From: Zonotrichia leucophrys gambelii | Lineage: Eukaryota; Chordata; Aves; Passeriformes; Passerellidae | Reading direction: 5' to 3' | DNA: 64,000 nucleotides | NCBI RefSeq assembly: GCF_028769735.1 | Contig: NC_088177.1 | Span: 12,464,599-12,528,598, forward strand | In this document: positions 12,287 through 27,000 of the stretch, piece after piece | Numbering within the stretch: the first letter of the stretch is position 1 | Layout: every line of letters starts with the position of its first letter | The notes under the pieces: model-generated | What the model was told of the DNA's origin: nothing | What the model saw: only the letters and a program-made list of their open reading frames with translations | Database searches by the model: none | Translations under genes and position numbers: made by a program

Positions 12287-15200
12287 CTGTGGCAGCAGCA
12301 AAGTCAGAAAAAAAAGAAAGAAAAGCATGCTAATCAGAATGGTGTTCTGAAATCAGAAAGATTAGCTTAAACAATAACAAACCAGAGGCTGATTTAATCC
12401 ATTTTTAAAAGGTAATCTTTTTTCCTGAAATACAAGGAAATCATTAAAAATAAAAGAGAAGGACCAGATATTCCAAAGGTTTCAGTGGAAAATGCCAAGT
12501 ATTTATAAAGATCAGGAGCTTGCTCTAATCAGGATGCACAAAACATCATTATTAAATGTTCCTTCTATTAGGGACAATGTGCAGCAACTGCAATATTTTA
12601 GGACAATCATTTATTAAATGCCTAGAAAAATGTCTGTAGGTATTGTTTTGCAAATGGGTAGAATGGGCAGCTGAGTAATGTATTTTTTGACATTTAATAT
12701 ACAAAGCTAGCTGCATTCCAACATGCCCTTTGGACTCTAATTCCTCTTCAGCAGCACACAGTATGCATTAAAGGCACTTCCCAGACAGCCATCTCTGCTG
12801 GTGAGGGGCTTGAAGGGCCAAATAACATTCCTGCATGGTTAAAATCAATACTTCACCTTCCTCACTCCTTTGAAGGCTGCCACACAAAGCTTTATTTGAA
12901 CAGCAGGTGTGAGTACCATGCAGAGGGATGGCAGAGATGACATTTTTTTAGTGGAATGGGCTCCTTGCTGCTGGCCCCCAAGCTGCTCTGTGCATGCAGC
13001 TGACTGAGGCACTGCATGCTTGACAGAACTGGGTGCCACAGAACACACACTCTGCTCTTCCCCACTGCCCACAGGCTGCAGCACACCTGGAAGGGCTGAG
13101 AACTGCCTGCTCTGGTGAGCAGAATGTAGAAGTAGGACCACTCAAGGAGTGAATTCTTCCAAACTGAGAAACTGTCTCAGCTTGACTCCAGACCCACTCA
13201 AAGGTGCAGTGAGATCTCATCAGGCACGCAGCTGCATGTGGAAGCAACCAGAGAAGTTTCCTCCCCTCTGGATGTTCAGGTCCCTTTGATGTAACAAATC
13301 AAGATGTTAAGGGCTGGTCCAGCAGCATTCAGAAAGCAAAGGGTTTGTGGTTCTTATCTGTATTTGAGTCTGCTCTCCCTTAGTCATTAATCAATGTATT
13401 TCTCTCTCTCAGCCAAACTCAGTGGAAATAACCCCCTTCCCTCTCCAGCTCTATCCAAGTGCTGTCTGACAGCTGTTCCCAACACAGATGGAGCTGACCC
13501 CCAGGGAAGGCCACAAGCTGCACAGTCAGAGCCCACCAGCTGCACAGCTGGGCACACCTGGGAACAGCAAAACTTCACTGCTTCTCCAGCCCTTGTGCGG
13601 AGACAGAGGTTTGTAATGGCAGAGGTCAATACACCCTGCTCCTGCCAGAGCCCCCATTAGTCACCATCCTGAGGGCAGGAATAAAAGCTCTGCTCACTCA
13701 TTACCACATCCTTCAGGCAAGAACTGCCTGGGAAGGGCAAGTATGTTTAAATCAATGCCCTACATGTAACTTTACAGCAACCACTCTGACAAGGGACTGT
13801 CCATTAGATTAATAATGATTTATTTTCACAGTCACTCTTACAGAATTCCCTTGTATTTTTATTGTGAAGCTATTCCTCTTCATTTGTCCTTTAGAAAAGC
13901 CAATTGATTTTCCCAAAAAACAGATGTAAATTATCACAATCATGTCTGTCTAAAACCAAAGTGTTAGGTTAATCTTACTTTTACACAAGTGATTTAATGA
14001 GATATTAAAAATCCCCACCCACTGGCAAAGAACATTCCTAATTGTTGGTGTCTATACCTTACAATTCACTGCACTCCTGGCTGGTCACCTGGAGGGCAGT
14101 TACTGCAACAGTTCCATTGGCTGCTGCCAACAGCAAAAGTGGATGGAGGAATACACCAGAACAACTACCAAGCAATGAAAAAAACAAGCTGATTTGAAAA
14201 ACATGAATTTGCAAAAACATTTGAAATACATGGATATAAACTTGAGGATAAATACAGATTAAAAATCTAAAGATGCTGCTTTCCTACTGTCAGGGATGAG
14301 AAGTTCTGGCAGCCTTCCACATTGGAAGAAATAAATCAACTGTTTTTTGAGATGAGGCTACATATGATAAAGGTGCCTGTAGGAGGAGAATATGAATAGC
14401 AGCTCTAGTTCTGCTCTTCTGTTTAACAACACATCCCTAGTATGAGATCAAAGTCCCCTCTGTGGTTAAGCAGATCAAATGGAGCACCATAACCCCACCA
14501 ATCAAGTCATGCATGTGGCCAGTCCTATAGATCAAAGAGCAGGGATATTGATTTAAAGCCCAGCAATCTTCCCAGCTGCCTTTCAGGGTCCTACACCTCA
14601 TTTTGGGGCTTTGAACCTCATTTTGGGCTGCTTCCACACCTGCTGGAAGCTGGGGGTGCTTCTTGCCACCTCTTGGTTCCTTCCTTGCGTGAGAAACACA
14701 AAGCAGACACTTCCCAGACCTCCCAGACTCTCACATGGTGCTGCTGCAGACCAGTGGACTGGACACAAATGTGGAATCCTTACAGGTCCTGACAGCTCCC
14801 TGTGTTGTGAGGCACAGGCAGCCCGCAAAGCACGAGCTGGGAAAACCTGGAGAAGGAATCTGCAGCGAGGCCCATGCTGCTCCTGGAGCCCTCCCCACAC
14901 CACAGCGTGCTGCAGCACCTCCCATGGGCTGGGGAGAGACAAACTGCCCTTCCACAAAGCAAACTTGGACAGCCGGTGTATCCCTGTTCACATTCTGCTC
15001 TTTCAGAGCAGGAAAGAGCACCACTCTGACAGCTCTAGTGAGCATGGAGGACAGCACTGAGCTTCACTGAGTGCCATGGCTATGGAGGACCCCACACCAA
15101 CTCCTGCCACCTGAAGGATGTGACACATGGCCCTCCTGTCAGAAGGTCCACCAAGCTAATCACATCATCAAGACTGTACTATTGGCTCAGATGAACAAAT

Positions 15201-17660
15201 CAAGACACAATGAGGAAGACTGTTAAAAGAATCCATTTTTGAAGCTTATGTTCACATGAAAATGTTAACAAAAGGCTCCAATTAATTTGATATAGAATAT
15301 GCAAACCTCTTTCAGGTTTAGTACTCTGGAACATATCTAAAGGAAATCCCCTTGGTCAACTGCTTTCCATGAGCCAAACAACCCTCCTCTCAGCAGGGTA
15401 AATATAAATCATTAAAAATTGGCTCCTTTTTAATAGAATTTATACTTGTTCCCATCCAGCCTGGTTGTCTACCACAAATGGGCTCTACAAGCTCAGAAAG
15501 CAATTCTCACCCTCTCAGCTCTCTTCCTGATTTTATTTGCTTGGGACAAAGATAATGCTCCACAGGGAGCTATGAGGGAGGGTGAAAGGTTGTCTCCTGT
15601 TAAATATAAATTTCTATTTCAGGCTACGCAAAATAAGTAAATAAAAATAAAATGGCCTCTGGGCTTGTATGTTTTGTTCAGTTTGTTTTGTTTGGCAGTG
15701 TTCTTTAATCAAGAAAGGCTTATTTCTGAACACTCTGCTGATGGATATTTTGGGTGACACGGGGGCATGGGCAGTTCATCAGAACAGTGCTTTTGCCATA
15801 CATGACTGCTGCAAAAGGACAGACTTCTGTGTACTAATGGACACTAAAAATAGAAGATCCAGTGGGTAAGTCAAATCCTCACAGGGCTGCTATTGAGACT
15901 TTTCATAGTTTTCTTATGGTTCAATTAAAGTTCAAGGCAGCCTAATGATAAAGAACAAACAAACAAAAAAACAAAACAAGACCAAAAAAAGGGAAAATTA
16001 GGCAGCTTGAATGCTGTGGATGCTGGGCTATCTATTCACTAGACATGGTTTTGCTTGTAGACATTTATTTTCCCTCTCTTTAAACAGGCAGACTCTCTCT
16101 GACTCTACTTCATGCCACAGAAACAGCATCAACATACAAAACAAGCTACAACAAATAGATTTATTTCTTAAAAGCAACAAGGAGCATAGCTTTACCTTAG
16201 ACTCCAGCAGAACAGAGAACAGCAACATGCCTTTTCTTTGCATTTTGTAGAGAGTAAAACATCTTTTACCAAGATGTCAGCTGTTCATGGTACCTTCAGT
16301 ACCTTAAGGTATAGGCAGCCCTTGAGTGGGATGTCCATAACAGGGAGAAAACACAGTGAAAACCCTCAGCAGGAGCTCTCCAAAGCCCTGACAGGGAGCA
16401 GGCTGAGCTGAGAGGCCAGGGCTGACATAGCAGGATGGCAGTTCTGCTGCTCCCTCAAAGGTCACTCCAGCAGGGCTGCCAGGTCAGCTCTGCCCAGCTG
16501 CTGCCAGTGCCACGGCTCTTCTGTGGCAGGAACAGAGGACAGAGCCCTGTCTGGGGCACTACACTAATTTAAACCAAAGTTAAAACTCTAACATATTAAG
16601 CACTCTGTGCTCCTGGTTTTAGAAGTCAGCCCAATTCTTCTCCCAAACCCAGCACACCAAATCAGGAGATCAGGAATCTCTGTGTCCCAGGGATGACTTG
16701 GGGACACAAACCCCTTCCAGGGTACTGAGATGCACAGAGGATGCTGAACCAGCTGTGATGGGGAGCCACAGCCTTCTCTTTTGGCTGTGTTTAGAAGGCT
16801 GCTGCCCTCCTCACAAGTACACCCACAGGCATAGGAGCTGCCCAATAAGGGCAGGCTGGGAGCCCAGCCACCCCAGCACTGAGAATTACACTGAAGCAGG
16901 TGTAATTCCAACCTGAAATTCATCATTCCTGCACTCCCTCCTGACAGGTGAGCCCCCTTCCCAGACTCAGACAGGGGCTGGTAAATGAGGTTACATGCCA
17001 AAGACTGGCTACAGCACAATGCAGTATCTGGGATCAGATCCTGTACCAGGCCAAGATGTAATTTCAACGCTCTCCTTGGTTCCTTATTGATCCTGCTGCA
17101 TTTGTCATTGGACTGCAGATGTCTCCACTGGCACATTACCTACAATACTTCTATTTCCCATGACAGCTTTCCATTCCATTAACTTTTATAACAGACATGT
17201 TTACCAGCCCCAGAGACAGATATACAGACAGTGGCAAGAGTCTTTTAAAATAGGTGTCTGAGCTTTCAGGCCCTGACATAAACATTTCCACAAAATAGTT
17301 TTAAAAAATAGGGTTTTTTAAAAGCTGCAACTATAAAGGCAAGAGCAAACATCAGATCTGTGAGACATCTGTGATGTCTGTTCTTTAGATGCCCTTCTAA
17401 TGGTTGTCCTTCAGCCTCTAGCACTTGTTTCTTTTTCAACCTACCACAACCTCAGACTCAGCTCATGGAGAAGCTGAGTTTGCTATGAACACCACTTCTT
17501 AGGTGAAACTGTTCAGCTGTTTTGTTTCATCCAGCAACGCCTTTTATCTTCTCTCCCCTGTCCCTCTGTGCAATGATTACTCTGAGGACTGGTTTTGACA
17601 GGATGGGCAGGGCTCACAGCCTCTCCCTGCCTCACAGGTGTGTGACTGGCACTGATGCAA

Positions 17661-17680
17661 GGATCCTGCTGGATCCTGTT
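17661..17680. repeat. 10-bp tandem duplication
   Basis: ggatcctgct is followed directly by ggatcctgtt, one mismatch. It is a local duplication with no evident role. Confidence 0.8.
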
Positions 17681-19948
17681 GGCAGTGAACTGGGAGTTGG
17701 TGCAGCCTGCCCTGAGAACAGCCTGCTGGTCACCTCCTGTGACAGTGTCAGAGATTTCTCAGGCCAGAGTTCCTCCAGTCAGATCAGAGTGTTTCTCCTC
17801 AGCTCTTCTCCTTTCCTGCCTGCAGTCACCTGTATTTCATGACTGCCACTCAGCAAGATCACTTATCTAGTGCTCCTTCCCACCTTGAGAGCCCATTTCA
17901 CAGCAACAGGGACAGTGCCTCCTAATATGAAATGCCTATCACGTCTCCACAATTTCATCAGGACAGTCTTCCCAGACTGGAGCAGCATCCTGCCTTCCTC
18001 TTTCTGGCAACAGCTCTACCCAATGCCACCAGGGTGGCAGCAAGACCTTGAGTGTCCTGTGGCCACAGAAGATGCCACCTGGGCTCTGTAAAGCGTAACT
18101 TGTTTCAGGCATAAACAAAGTTTACCATGCTTCAACTGCATGGTCATTCTCATTTCTGGGCTGAATATTTTGAAGTGATGCATTATGCACCAGACTGAAA
18201 GAATCCTTCTTGAGGGAATAAAACTGTTCTTTTAGAAAGCAGAGGGAAGGATTCCTGTTCTAGGAAGAGGTAAGGTGAACACTTTCAAATCCAATTCTCC
18301 AAATAAAGGATTGCAGCTCAGCAGAAGACACCAATAACCAACTGCCTGATAAGAAGCGTGCAGAATCCCTGCTCTTATTTGTTTTCATGCATCTCCTAAG
18401 CATTCTAGAGCCTTCTGCTCCAGGAGAAAACCAAGGAAAAGGGATGACAGGAAGGAGGAGCAGAAAGAAGGAGAATGCAAATTGTGTCAAAACTTCACAC
18501 ACATTCATAGGGTCACCAATCAAACACCTACTAAGAAAAAGCAGCGAGCTCAGTTAAAGTAAAGGGTAATTAATGTTCCTGGAGCACTGAGGCAGAAGAA
18601 GGATTAAAGAAAGCTGCAATGAGATGGAAAGGATAAAATAATATGTTTCATTAATTTTGCTACATTTTAAGGAAAGAACACAGGCAGAGCACAACAAAAG
18701 GATTAGCTATATGTATACTTGCAGAATTGTGAAAACAAAGCAATTTCAGCCAAGATGTGCCTGTCAAAATCCTCAGTGGGATTCAGAGCAGTTTCCAAGG
18801 TAACCAGCACTAATTGTTGGCACAGTGCAATCGAGTCAACAACAAAAGCACAAAGCAACCTGCACCTCCTTGTGAGGCAAAACACCCCACATATTCCTGC
18901 AGAAAGAGAAGATACAAAATGGCTATTTACTGTCTGTGATGATTTGAAAAGCCAAACAGGACCTATGGATTTTTCCCCCCCGGGTCCTGCAGTTCTGAGT
19001 GCAGCCGGGCTGTAAAGCAAATAGCAATTCGATTTGTTTAGAGGCATTAGCCAGTCCCCTAAGGATAGGTCCTGAATCCATGCACAGCTCTCCTGGAAGC
19101 TGGTGGATGACTTGTTTCACTCAAGACTACTGAAATGTTGGAGGAAAAAAAAAAAGATGCAGGCATTACCCAGTGCATTTGGGAAAAGCAAAGATACACC
19201 TTGGACTTGATCTCTGGGATGACGACAGCTCTAAATACTGCCTTTCTGCATGCAGATTAAAAAACAAATGCACAGCAGCTATCAAAGTATTATGAATAAG
19301 TTATATAAACCCCAAAAAGTGCCAACAGATTAGTGCTTGAGATTGAAGAAAAAAAGCCATAACGTAGCTTTGCAGAATTCAAATACTGGCTTTCAAACGG
19401 CTTTTGTGAGTGTAAATATTTTGCTGTAAGTAGGTCCTTGATCTGGATGTTGGCAATATTAACAATAATTGGCAGGAGTTATGAAGGCAAATAATATGAG
19501 CATCAGCTTTTAAATTAAATGCAGCCACAACAGAACAGACAAGTATCATTTCCCTAATAAACTCGTTGACTTTAAGCTACTGCAGCATCCGTGAGGATAG
19601 CGACAGATTAATTTAATCACCAGGATTCACCAGCTAACCAGCAGAACAGGCCAGAAAAGGTCTGTGTTTTGGGAAAGAAAGAGCTTTGAAGGTTTAAAGC
19701 ACTGGATTTCCAAGGTACAAACATTCAGATTAATGTTGGTGAAAGATGTATTGCAGTCACTGTGTGAGAAGGGGAGGAACAGGTGAGCTACAGCTGAGTA
19801 CCTGGCTCAGCAGCTTCATACCCTGGTGAGCCCCACTGCAAATGCACTATACCTCTGTGTTTTGGGGTATTCAACAGTCCCTCCTCTGCTGTCCTTAAAC
19901 TCTAGATTGTAAATCTGAACTACCACCACCCAGCTCCTTAACACTTTT

Positions 19949-20000
19949 GAACGTGATGATCTGGGAGGTCTTTTCCACCCTCAGTGATTCTCTGATTCTT
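19949..20000 (+). mobile_element. CR1 LINE 3' end fragment
   Basis: The segment gatgatctgggaggtctttt, then ccaccctcagtgattctctgattctt, matches the terminal CR1 sequence, including the degenerate ATTCTxTG octamers that end avian CR1 elements. Only the last ~50 bp are clear; upstream sequence is too diverged to assign. Confidence 0.75.
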
Positions 20001-21797
20001 GTGCTATCTGCTTTATATCAGAGTAAATGTGGGGCACAGCTGGAGTCCTGGCTGCAGCTGAGCAGTGCTGGCCTGTGGCTCTGCCACAAACACAGGGTGG
20101 CTTTCCTGGGCACCCTCAGCTGCTCTGCAGCACTCAAGGAAGCAGCAGGGAAGCTCAGGCTGCCTGTCCCTGGATTGCTTCCACATGTTCTGTGTGTGTT
20201 TCAGCTCCCCTGCTCTGACTGACTTTCCCTGATCGCTTTCTGCAGTGGGAGAGTTGGACACATCATCCAAATCTCCAAAAACAGTGCAAAACCTAAAGGG
20301 ACTCATGCCAGGAACCAAGAGCCATTCTGAAAGCTCCAGTGAGCCCCTCCTTTGGTTCCCTTTGGCTCCCTAGCACATTTATTAGGCAGAGGCCTCTGCT
20401 ACACTCAAGCAGCTGTAGAACAAAACACCAAGGCATCAGTCCCCTTCTCAGCCCCCTCTGGAATATGTAAGTCTGTTAAAAAGGACTCTTACCAATGTCA
20501 GTATAATAATGCAACACTTTAAAAATGAGTCCTCATTACTGCAATGCTTGTTTCCTGTGCATCCCCTGAGTCCATCTTCTTAATTCTACTGCCTGGAACA
20601 AAATATTTACTGTCAGCATTTCCCAGCCAAATCAGAGGTGGGAAAAGCTATCAGTTCTGTTTTGTCTGATGCCCGGGCAACACAATTTAGAGCAATATTG
20701 AAGCTGACAACACCAAACCCAGAGCCAGGGCAAGGCAGTGATGTCCCACTGCCTTTCCTGAGATTTGGCATCAGCTCAGAACAACACCTGCACATACAAA
20801 GCAGCTATATCTATCTTTGCCCAAAAGTATTAATTCCCTAGGACTCACACAGAAGAAACCACTTTGGCTTCAAAACAAAGAACCAGCTATTTAATCCTTT
20901 CAGTGTGAGTAAATGCACATAATGGGTAAGTCACTTTTAAATCAATATTAGTTTTGGGCTTCAGTACAAGTTAACATTTTAAACAAACTGACTTTTAAGA
21001 ACCTCTACAAAAGTCAATGAAGCATCAACCACCTACAGAAGGAGGTGATGCATCCCTTAAAGTTCATTTTTAGCTCCTTTGGGATGATTTTAAACACTCT
21101 ACAGTGCTTTCTGTGATGTTTTTAAAAAGGATTCACAATGTGCTATAGAAACTTTGCTGGATTTAAGCTTAAAATTAACAGTAACCCATGCACATATTGT
21201 GTGGGATTTAGTCATGCCTGGTCAGGATGACTGAAGATTTACCTGTCAATGCCAAGAGAATGCTGGTTTAACCCATCAGGGATATTTAACACACAAAATG
21301 CAGCAATGCCATGCCCTGCTCACCTCAGTGCCCACGCTGCTGGTGCAGCCCAGCTCTGCAGTGCAGCAGCAGCTGCATGGCTAATCTCTCCCCAGCCCTG
21401 CTTCCCAGTCCAGCCTGCACCTGTACCAAGGCAGGGGTGTTTCTCCTGCCAACAGAGGAGTGGTGCTGCATCCTTCCAAAGGAGCATGTGCAAGTGTCCC
21501 CACAGACAGGCAGTGGCCTGTGTCATGTACAGATTAACCTTCAGAGCAGTTCTCAGCCAAGGTCAGCAGTTCTCCCATCTCTGACCCTCTTTTCTGGCCC
21601 TGCCTCAGCTGAAGGGAGCCTTGCCTCTGACCAGGACTCATCCCTGAACCCTGCTCCCATCCACTGCCTGCCCACTCCTGGGGACTGCCAGCCCACAGCT
21701 CTGTGTGCAATGTGATTAGGAAAGAGAAACGTGCACCTTCTCTTGAAGAAGGAAAAGGTGAGAGATGCACATCCAAGCCCTCAGTGCAGCTTCAGTG

Positions 21798-21944
21798 CCC
21801 TGGCACAGGCTGCCCAGAGAAGCTGTGGCTGCCTCATCCCTGCAAGTGTCCAAGGTCAGGTGGGACAGGGCTTGCAGCAGCCTGGGATTGGAATGAGATG
21901 AGCTTTAAGTTCCCTTCCCACCCAAACCGTTCTATGGTTCAGTG
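21798..21944 (+). mobile_element. CR1 LINE 3'UTR fragment with internal deletion
   Basis: The hallmark string ctggcacaggctgcccagag, then gtgtccaaggtcaggtggga, cagggcttgcagcagcctgg, ttggaatgagatgagcttta and the end ttctatggttcagtga are the avian CR1 3'UTR in order. Between the cctggga and ttggaatgag blocks, the roughly 30-bp stretch usually present in CR1 is missing, so the copy carries an internal deletion. It is truncated at its 5' end, as most CR1 copies are. Confidence 0.9.
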
Positions 21945-24011
21945 ACCTTCTGAACTATCCCTTGCACTTTTGTCAAAGCTGTCTTCTCTGGCACCTAAAT
22001 AGCTGCAAGCTTCTGCAGCCACAATGCTGGAGAAGTCCAGCTGCTGGGGGAGAGCTGAGACCAGGGCTGGGGGCACTGCAGCCTCCAGGAGAGCTGCATC
22101 CAGAGGCTGAGCTCCTTAGTGTACAGAAAATGAGGAGCAGTTGTGGAAATTTCAGGTGGCAGAGGAGCTACACTGGATGGCTGGGATAAAGCTGGGAGCA
22201 CACACAGAGAACAAGACTAAAAAAAGAGACAACATAAGTGAGAAAGGAGAAAGAGAAGGAAGAGCTGACAGAGCAATTGTTGAGAAGGATGACATATTCT
22301 CAAACAGAAAGAAAGGATGACAGTGAAGGAAAAAGAAAGCAACTCATACACAGGAACAGCTATGGATTAGTTTCAGCTCACCAACAACCTCTGCAGGCTG
22401 TGTTACCCCAGATGCAGCACACAGTCCAAATTTGGGGTAAAAAGGAACAGTCACCACTGAATCCTATTCTCTCTCCCCATATGTGGTGCAAGGCTGTGGA
22501 TGAAAGCAGTTTCAGTACAGCAGCAAGACTGCCACATCTTCACAGCACTGGCGGTTGATACATTCATAAAGAGGAGCAGAATTATCTGTCTGGACAGATG
22601 CATGGGCAGAGAACCAGACTGTAAATCAGTGTTATCCTAACTGCCAGAGGTTATAGGGGTTGCTGGAAGCTCTACCAAACTGATCATGTGTCATTATCAA
22701 TTAGTCTCACTGAAGGAAATAGAAACAAAAAGCAAAGTACCTGGGGTTTATTCTCCCCTCCCAAAATGCATAGTGTTTCCCAGAGAATCTGATTTCCATG
22801 GACTATTCAATCTACTTAGTCCTGAGTGAAATGACTCTGAAAAGCAGCTAAGAGGTTTTCCTGCCCTGGAACTAATGATATCTTTCAGTTATTCTCCATA
22901 AAATAAAACTGCATGCAACTAAAACTAAAGTTTTGGACAGTTACTTTCCACACACAGAAGGGCTCACTCCCATGATCTAATGTACACAGCTGGGGTGCCT
23001 TGAGCTTCCTGCACTTTTTGGAATGCCCCAATATAACAAAACCCCATAAAACAACCAAAACTGCATTTCTAAATCATCACTTCAGAAGAGGTTTTCCAAG
23101 CACCACTTACTGTGCTCTGTAGTCAGTCTGTGAAACAGCAGAGAAAATGTAAATATTTTGCTCAGAATCTCGCAAAGAACAAATAACAGCGGAAACACCA
23201 TCACACAGACATATCACTTGGAGTGTCTTTGAATTTCCAGATCAGCCATTGGTAGGGACAGGCACTGATCATCAGTGCTCAGCTGCCAGCCAATGCCAGC
23301 TGTTCTGTGCTGATTTCCATCTCTTCAGCTGGCAAAGGCAAGCAAATCTGTATTACCATTATAAGGACTGAATTTCAAGTGAGCATTAATCTACCAGTAG
23401 CAACTCCACAGAACAAAAAACCCTAACCAAAACATTAGTACACACTGAGTTTTGCTGTCCTTGCCCAGGATATGAATACAGCAAGAGAAGAGATGGTTTC
23501 TGCTCTATATTGTAACCTTACAGATTAAAACAGCATGAAAGACAAAGACAGGAGGTTGTCTCCTTGCTTCCTTCTATTTCCTTTGAGTTTCTCACTCAAA
23601 TTAAAACCCAGATTGCCTTTGCTTTCCAATTTTAATAGAGAGTAGCTAATCATGGTTAGTCAAATCAAGGAATCTGGAAATGTATCTCTCTCATACTTTG
23701 TACAGAAAATATACCCCAAAGTAATATTTTCTTTTTGTTTCTATGAAAGTAGTGCCTCAGTGAGCGCTACAGAGTGAGGTCCCAATCACAAAGTGCTTGC
23801 AGTCTCTTCCTTATCTCCCTTAACCTTGAGAAGCAAATGCTAGAGGAAAAGAGGAGAAAAACTAAATCCTCCTTTCCTTTGTCAGCCAGCCTGACTGTGG
23901 CTCACAGACGTCACAGGGAGCCTGTGCACTCCTGAATGCTAAATAATCTCCTAGGCTACATACTTTCTCTCAGTGGAGCTTAGAAAGAGATCTCACTTTG
24001 AGCAGGGCCAC

Positions 24012-24025
24012 GTTGACATGGCAAC
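24012..24025. promoter_or_regulatory. Candidate RFX X-box
   Basis: GTTGACATGGCAAC differs by one base from the palindromic RFX-factor site GTTGCCATGGCAAC (half-sites GTTGCC and GGCAAC, two-base spacer). It lies in a GC-richer patch of the 20-kb MAP2 intron. RFX factors act in neurons and ciliated cells, so an enhancer role is possible. Occupancy cannot be judged from sequence alone. Confidence 0.4.
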
Positions 24026-27000
24026 GGGGGAGAAAAGGAATCAGCAAGCCTGGAGGAGACTTTGTGTGACTCTCATTTTTGTGAGGGATGTGATGGTACC
24101 TACCTCCTCTCCACCAAGGGTTCAACCCATGCCCAGTGCGTGAGGAAGGGCTGATGTCCACCCTGTGTGCTGGCAGGACCTGGGGATGCCTTGTCCTGGG
24201 CTGGGAAGTGCATCAACCCAACACCTGAGCTTCCACAGTGGAAAAACGGGAGGGAAGGATTTGTGAAATGTGGGGCTGAGTGGGTTAAAGACTGCCCTCA
24301 TCACCCAGGGAGCTGGAAATGGGGCCAGCAGTGCTCACCAGCACATCCCCTGCTGTCACCTAAGAACCTGCTGCTTCCCTTCCAAGATGACTTTGGAGGA
24401 GAAGGTGCCATTTCAGCTCTGCCTGAAACAAGAGTAGCTGTGTGCCTGCAAAACAAGGCTCTGTTGTTTAGTAATGAACCTCCTTCCAAATCCTTCTGCC
24501 CTCAGACCAAAACTGGAATGAAAGATTATATGCTGGCACAGTCCCCAGCAATACCAGCTGCTCAGTGCCAAATATTGCCCAGTGTTTCTGAATGTCCTTT
24601 ATGATGCCATCATGGTGATGGAGACCCTGACAGACTTTAAACACAACAGTAACGAGCCTTTGAAGCAGCCCATCTCTGCCTCTCTCAAGGGGCAGAGCTG
24701 TGCCCAGCCCAGAGGGCAGAACCTGTGGGGAGGTGGCACACAGCCCTGCACAGTGCTGGGCCACCTGTCCATGGCTCTGTCCTGGCTCACCTGGGGTAGC
24801 TCTCTCCACCCTGGTGCCTTTTCTCCTGCCTTTTACAAGTCCTGTCTACTTTATGTAATTCATAAATGCACAAGCTGTTGCCTACCACACACTTTATAAA
24901 CTGAAGAGGACTCCAGCAGAACAAGCCATAAATTAGAATGTTTTCTGGGCACAGCTGCCCCTCCAGTCACTCAGCTAATGCCACTGCTGGATGGCTGAGA
25001 TCTGACCAAGAGAGACAGGGAAATCTGCATTCACAGCCCTCATTAGAACAGGTACTGAAACATGGATGGTGGGGAGGGAGGGCAGAGGCAAGCAAAAAGC
25101 AGAGACAAGGCAAAAATGAAAGTCCCAGAATGCCTTCAGTATTTGACATTTTCAGCAGCAATAACTCTCCTGGTCACAGCAGTCCCCCAAGAAGGGCTGC
25201 AGATGTTCCCAAAAGGCAACTTTGACAAACAGAGCTCATGGCACACAGTCTAAACTAAGGTGTGGCTGAAACATGTTATGAAAGATGCTTCTTCCATACC
25301 CCAGCCTTGTTGTTCCTTGTTACATCTCTGAGGTTATAGATTATGTTTTCTGGGAGCACTGACAGCATCAAGTGCGTGCTGGTTGCCAAGCCAACATGCT
25401 CACAGGCACTCTGCTCTCACTTCTTAAAGAAGCACAGCTGCTTTTGCACTGCTTGTATTGTCACAAGGAAACAGCCAAGAGAATTGAAACACCAACAGGG
25501 AGCCCAGAGGAAATGGCTGTGGATGCCTTCTCTGGGCCAAAAGCAGCACTGATGTGGTACAATGCAGCAGTTGGCTCTCACAGTGTTACTGCACCTGGTT
25601 TGGGATACAGTTTCCAAAAGCAGATCTGAATCACACACTCCCAGAGCAGCTAAGGGTTAAAAAAGCCCATGTTCTAAAAAAGGCTGATGTTCTCTATGTG
25701 GCTGACTCCCAGCCATGGGAACCAACAGCACCTGCACACCAGGTTATCTCACCCTGCTCCCTTTCAGACAGTCCATTTTTGCATTCTGCCCACAACTGTG
25801 CCAGACCCTCCAACTCCTACCAAGACATGCCAATCACTGACTGATTTCTGAAGCCCTAAGAGGAGGTGGGAGGGCAGAGCCAACCCCTTAGAGAGATCAT
25901 GACTGGACAAGAAAAGATGTCTTACTGGATTGATTGATAGGGCTAGCCACAGAAAAACCCAGAGAGACTGGTCTATATAGTAGTTATTGAATATTTTACA
26001 TTTTATATTTTAGGGAGAAGATAGCTGTGGGTAGGAAATGTGAAAAGATAGAATTTCTGTGCCTTTACTCCTTTATAACAAGGTTAACAGAGCATAGTAA
26101 AACCCTCAGCATTTTCTACAGAGGGGTTCTGTTGCCCCCACCCACACAAACTTCAGCAACACAATTTGAGTATGTCTAATATTCCAGTAACACGTCCCAG
26201 AAAATGACACTTGTACTCCACTTAACACAGAGTAGAAAACTTTAAGATGCCTGATATGTTTGCATGTATCTAAATTGGCAGAGAGGATGGTGTACAATAA
26301 TTACTGTCACATTTCCTGGGCAAGGGGAGGGAGATCAAAATGCCTAATTAACAGCTTCTTTCCCATGGGAGCCATCAGTGACATGGTAAGATACCTTCTT
26401 CCAGCTCTGCAAAATAAATAACAGAAATGGGACAAACCCAGCAGTCACATTCAGCTCTGAATGTCATTGATTTTACATCCTTCTGTGCATTTGGTCTGCA
26501 CTGCTCAAGATGTGCTGCTTGCTGAAAATGCACATCTGACAACAAGGCTGGGAGGCTCCTTTGGGAAACAGGCATTCAGGGAGCTTATCAGGGGGCTTAC
26601 AGCTCCACAAGGACTTGGGCAGCAGCAGGACAGCCAGTGCAAACAGCCAAATGAAAAGCAAAGCTCTGACAAAAGCAGTCCTGTTGGAAAGAACAAAAAT
26701 GCCTCCATACAAAGAAGGCCTGTTTGTGTGTCTACTGCCAGTGCCATCAGAGTATTACCACTTGTATGGCAAGAGAGACAGGAAGGAAAAGGAGATTAAA
26801 TGAGATGTCACCAGAGGAGGGAACAAACCACTGGCACACCATGAGAGCAGGGTATAACTCTCAGTGCATTTCAGCCTGCAAAGGCTGCTGCATTTGGTGA
26901 CCCCAAACATGGAGCTGCCATTCTGCTCCAGGCTAGTCCAGAGGGGCTGAGGGCCCTCAGCCTGCACAACAAAGCACCACAGTGATTTTTTAACCACCAT

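Noticed and set aside
16588..17136. 182-codon minus-strand ORF
   Set aside because: It lies in a GC-richer patch where chance ORFs are common, and no domain or splice context is seen.
18024..18039. Inverted repeat TGCCACCAGGGTGGCA considered as a CTCF site
   Set aside because: The 16-bp inverted repeat is real, but it does not align with the CTCF core without a shift. Left as a minor palindrome.
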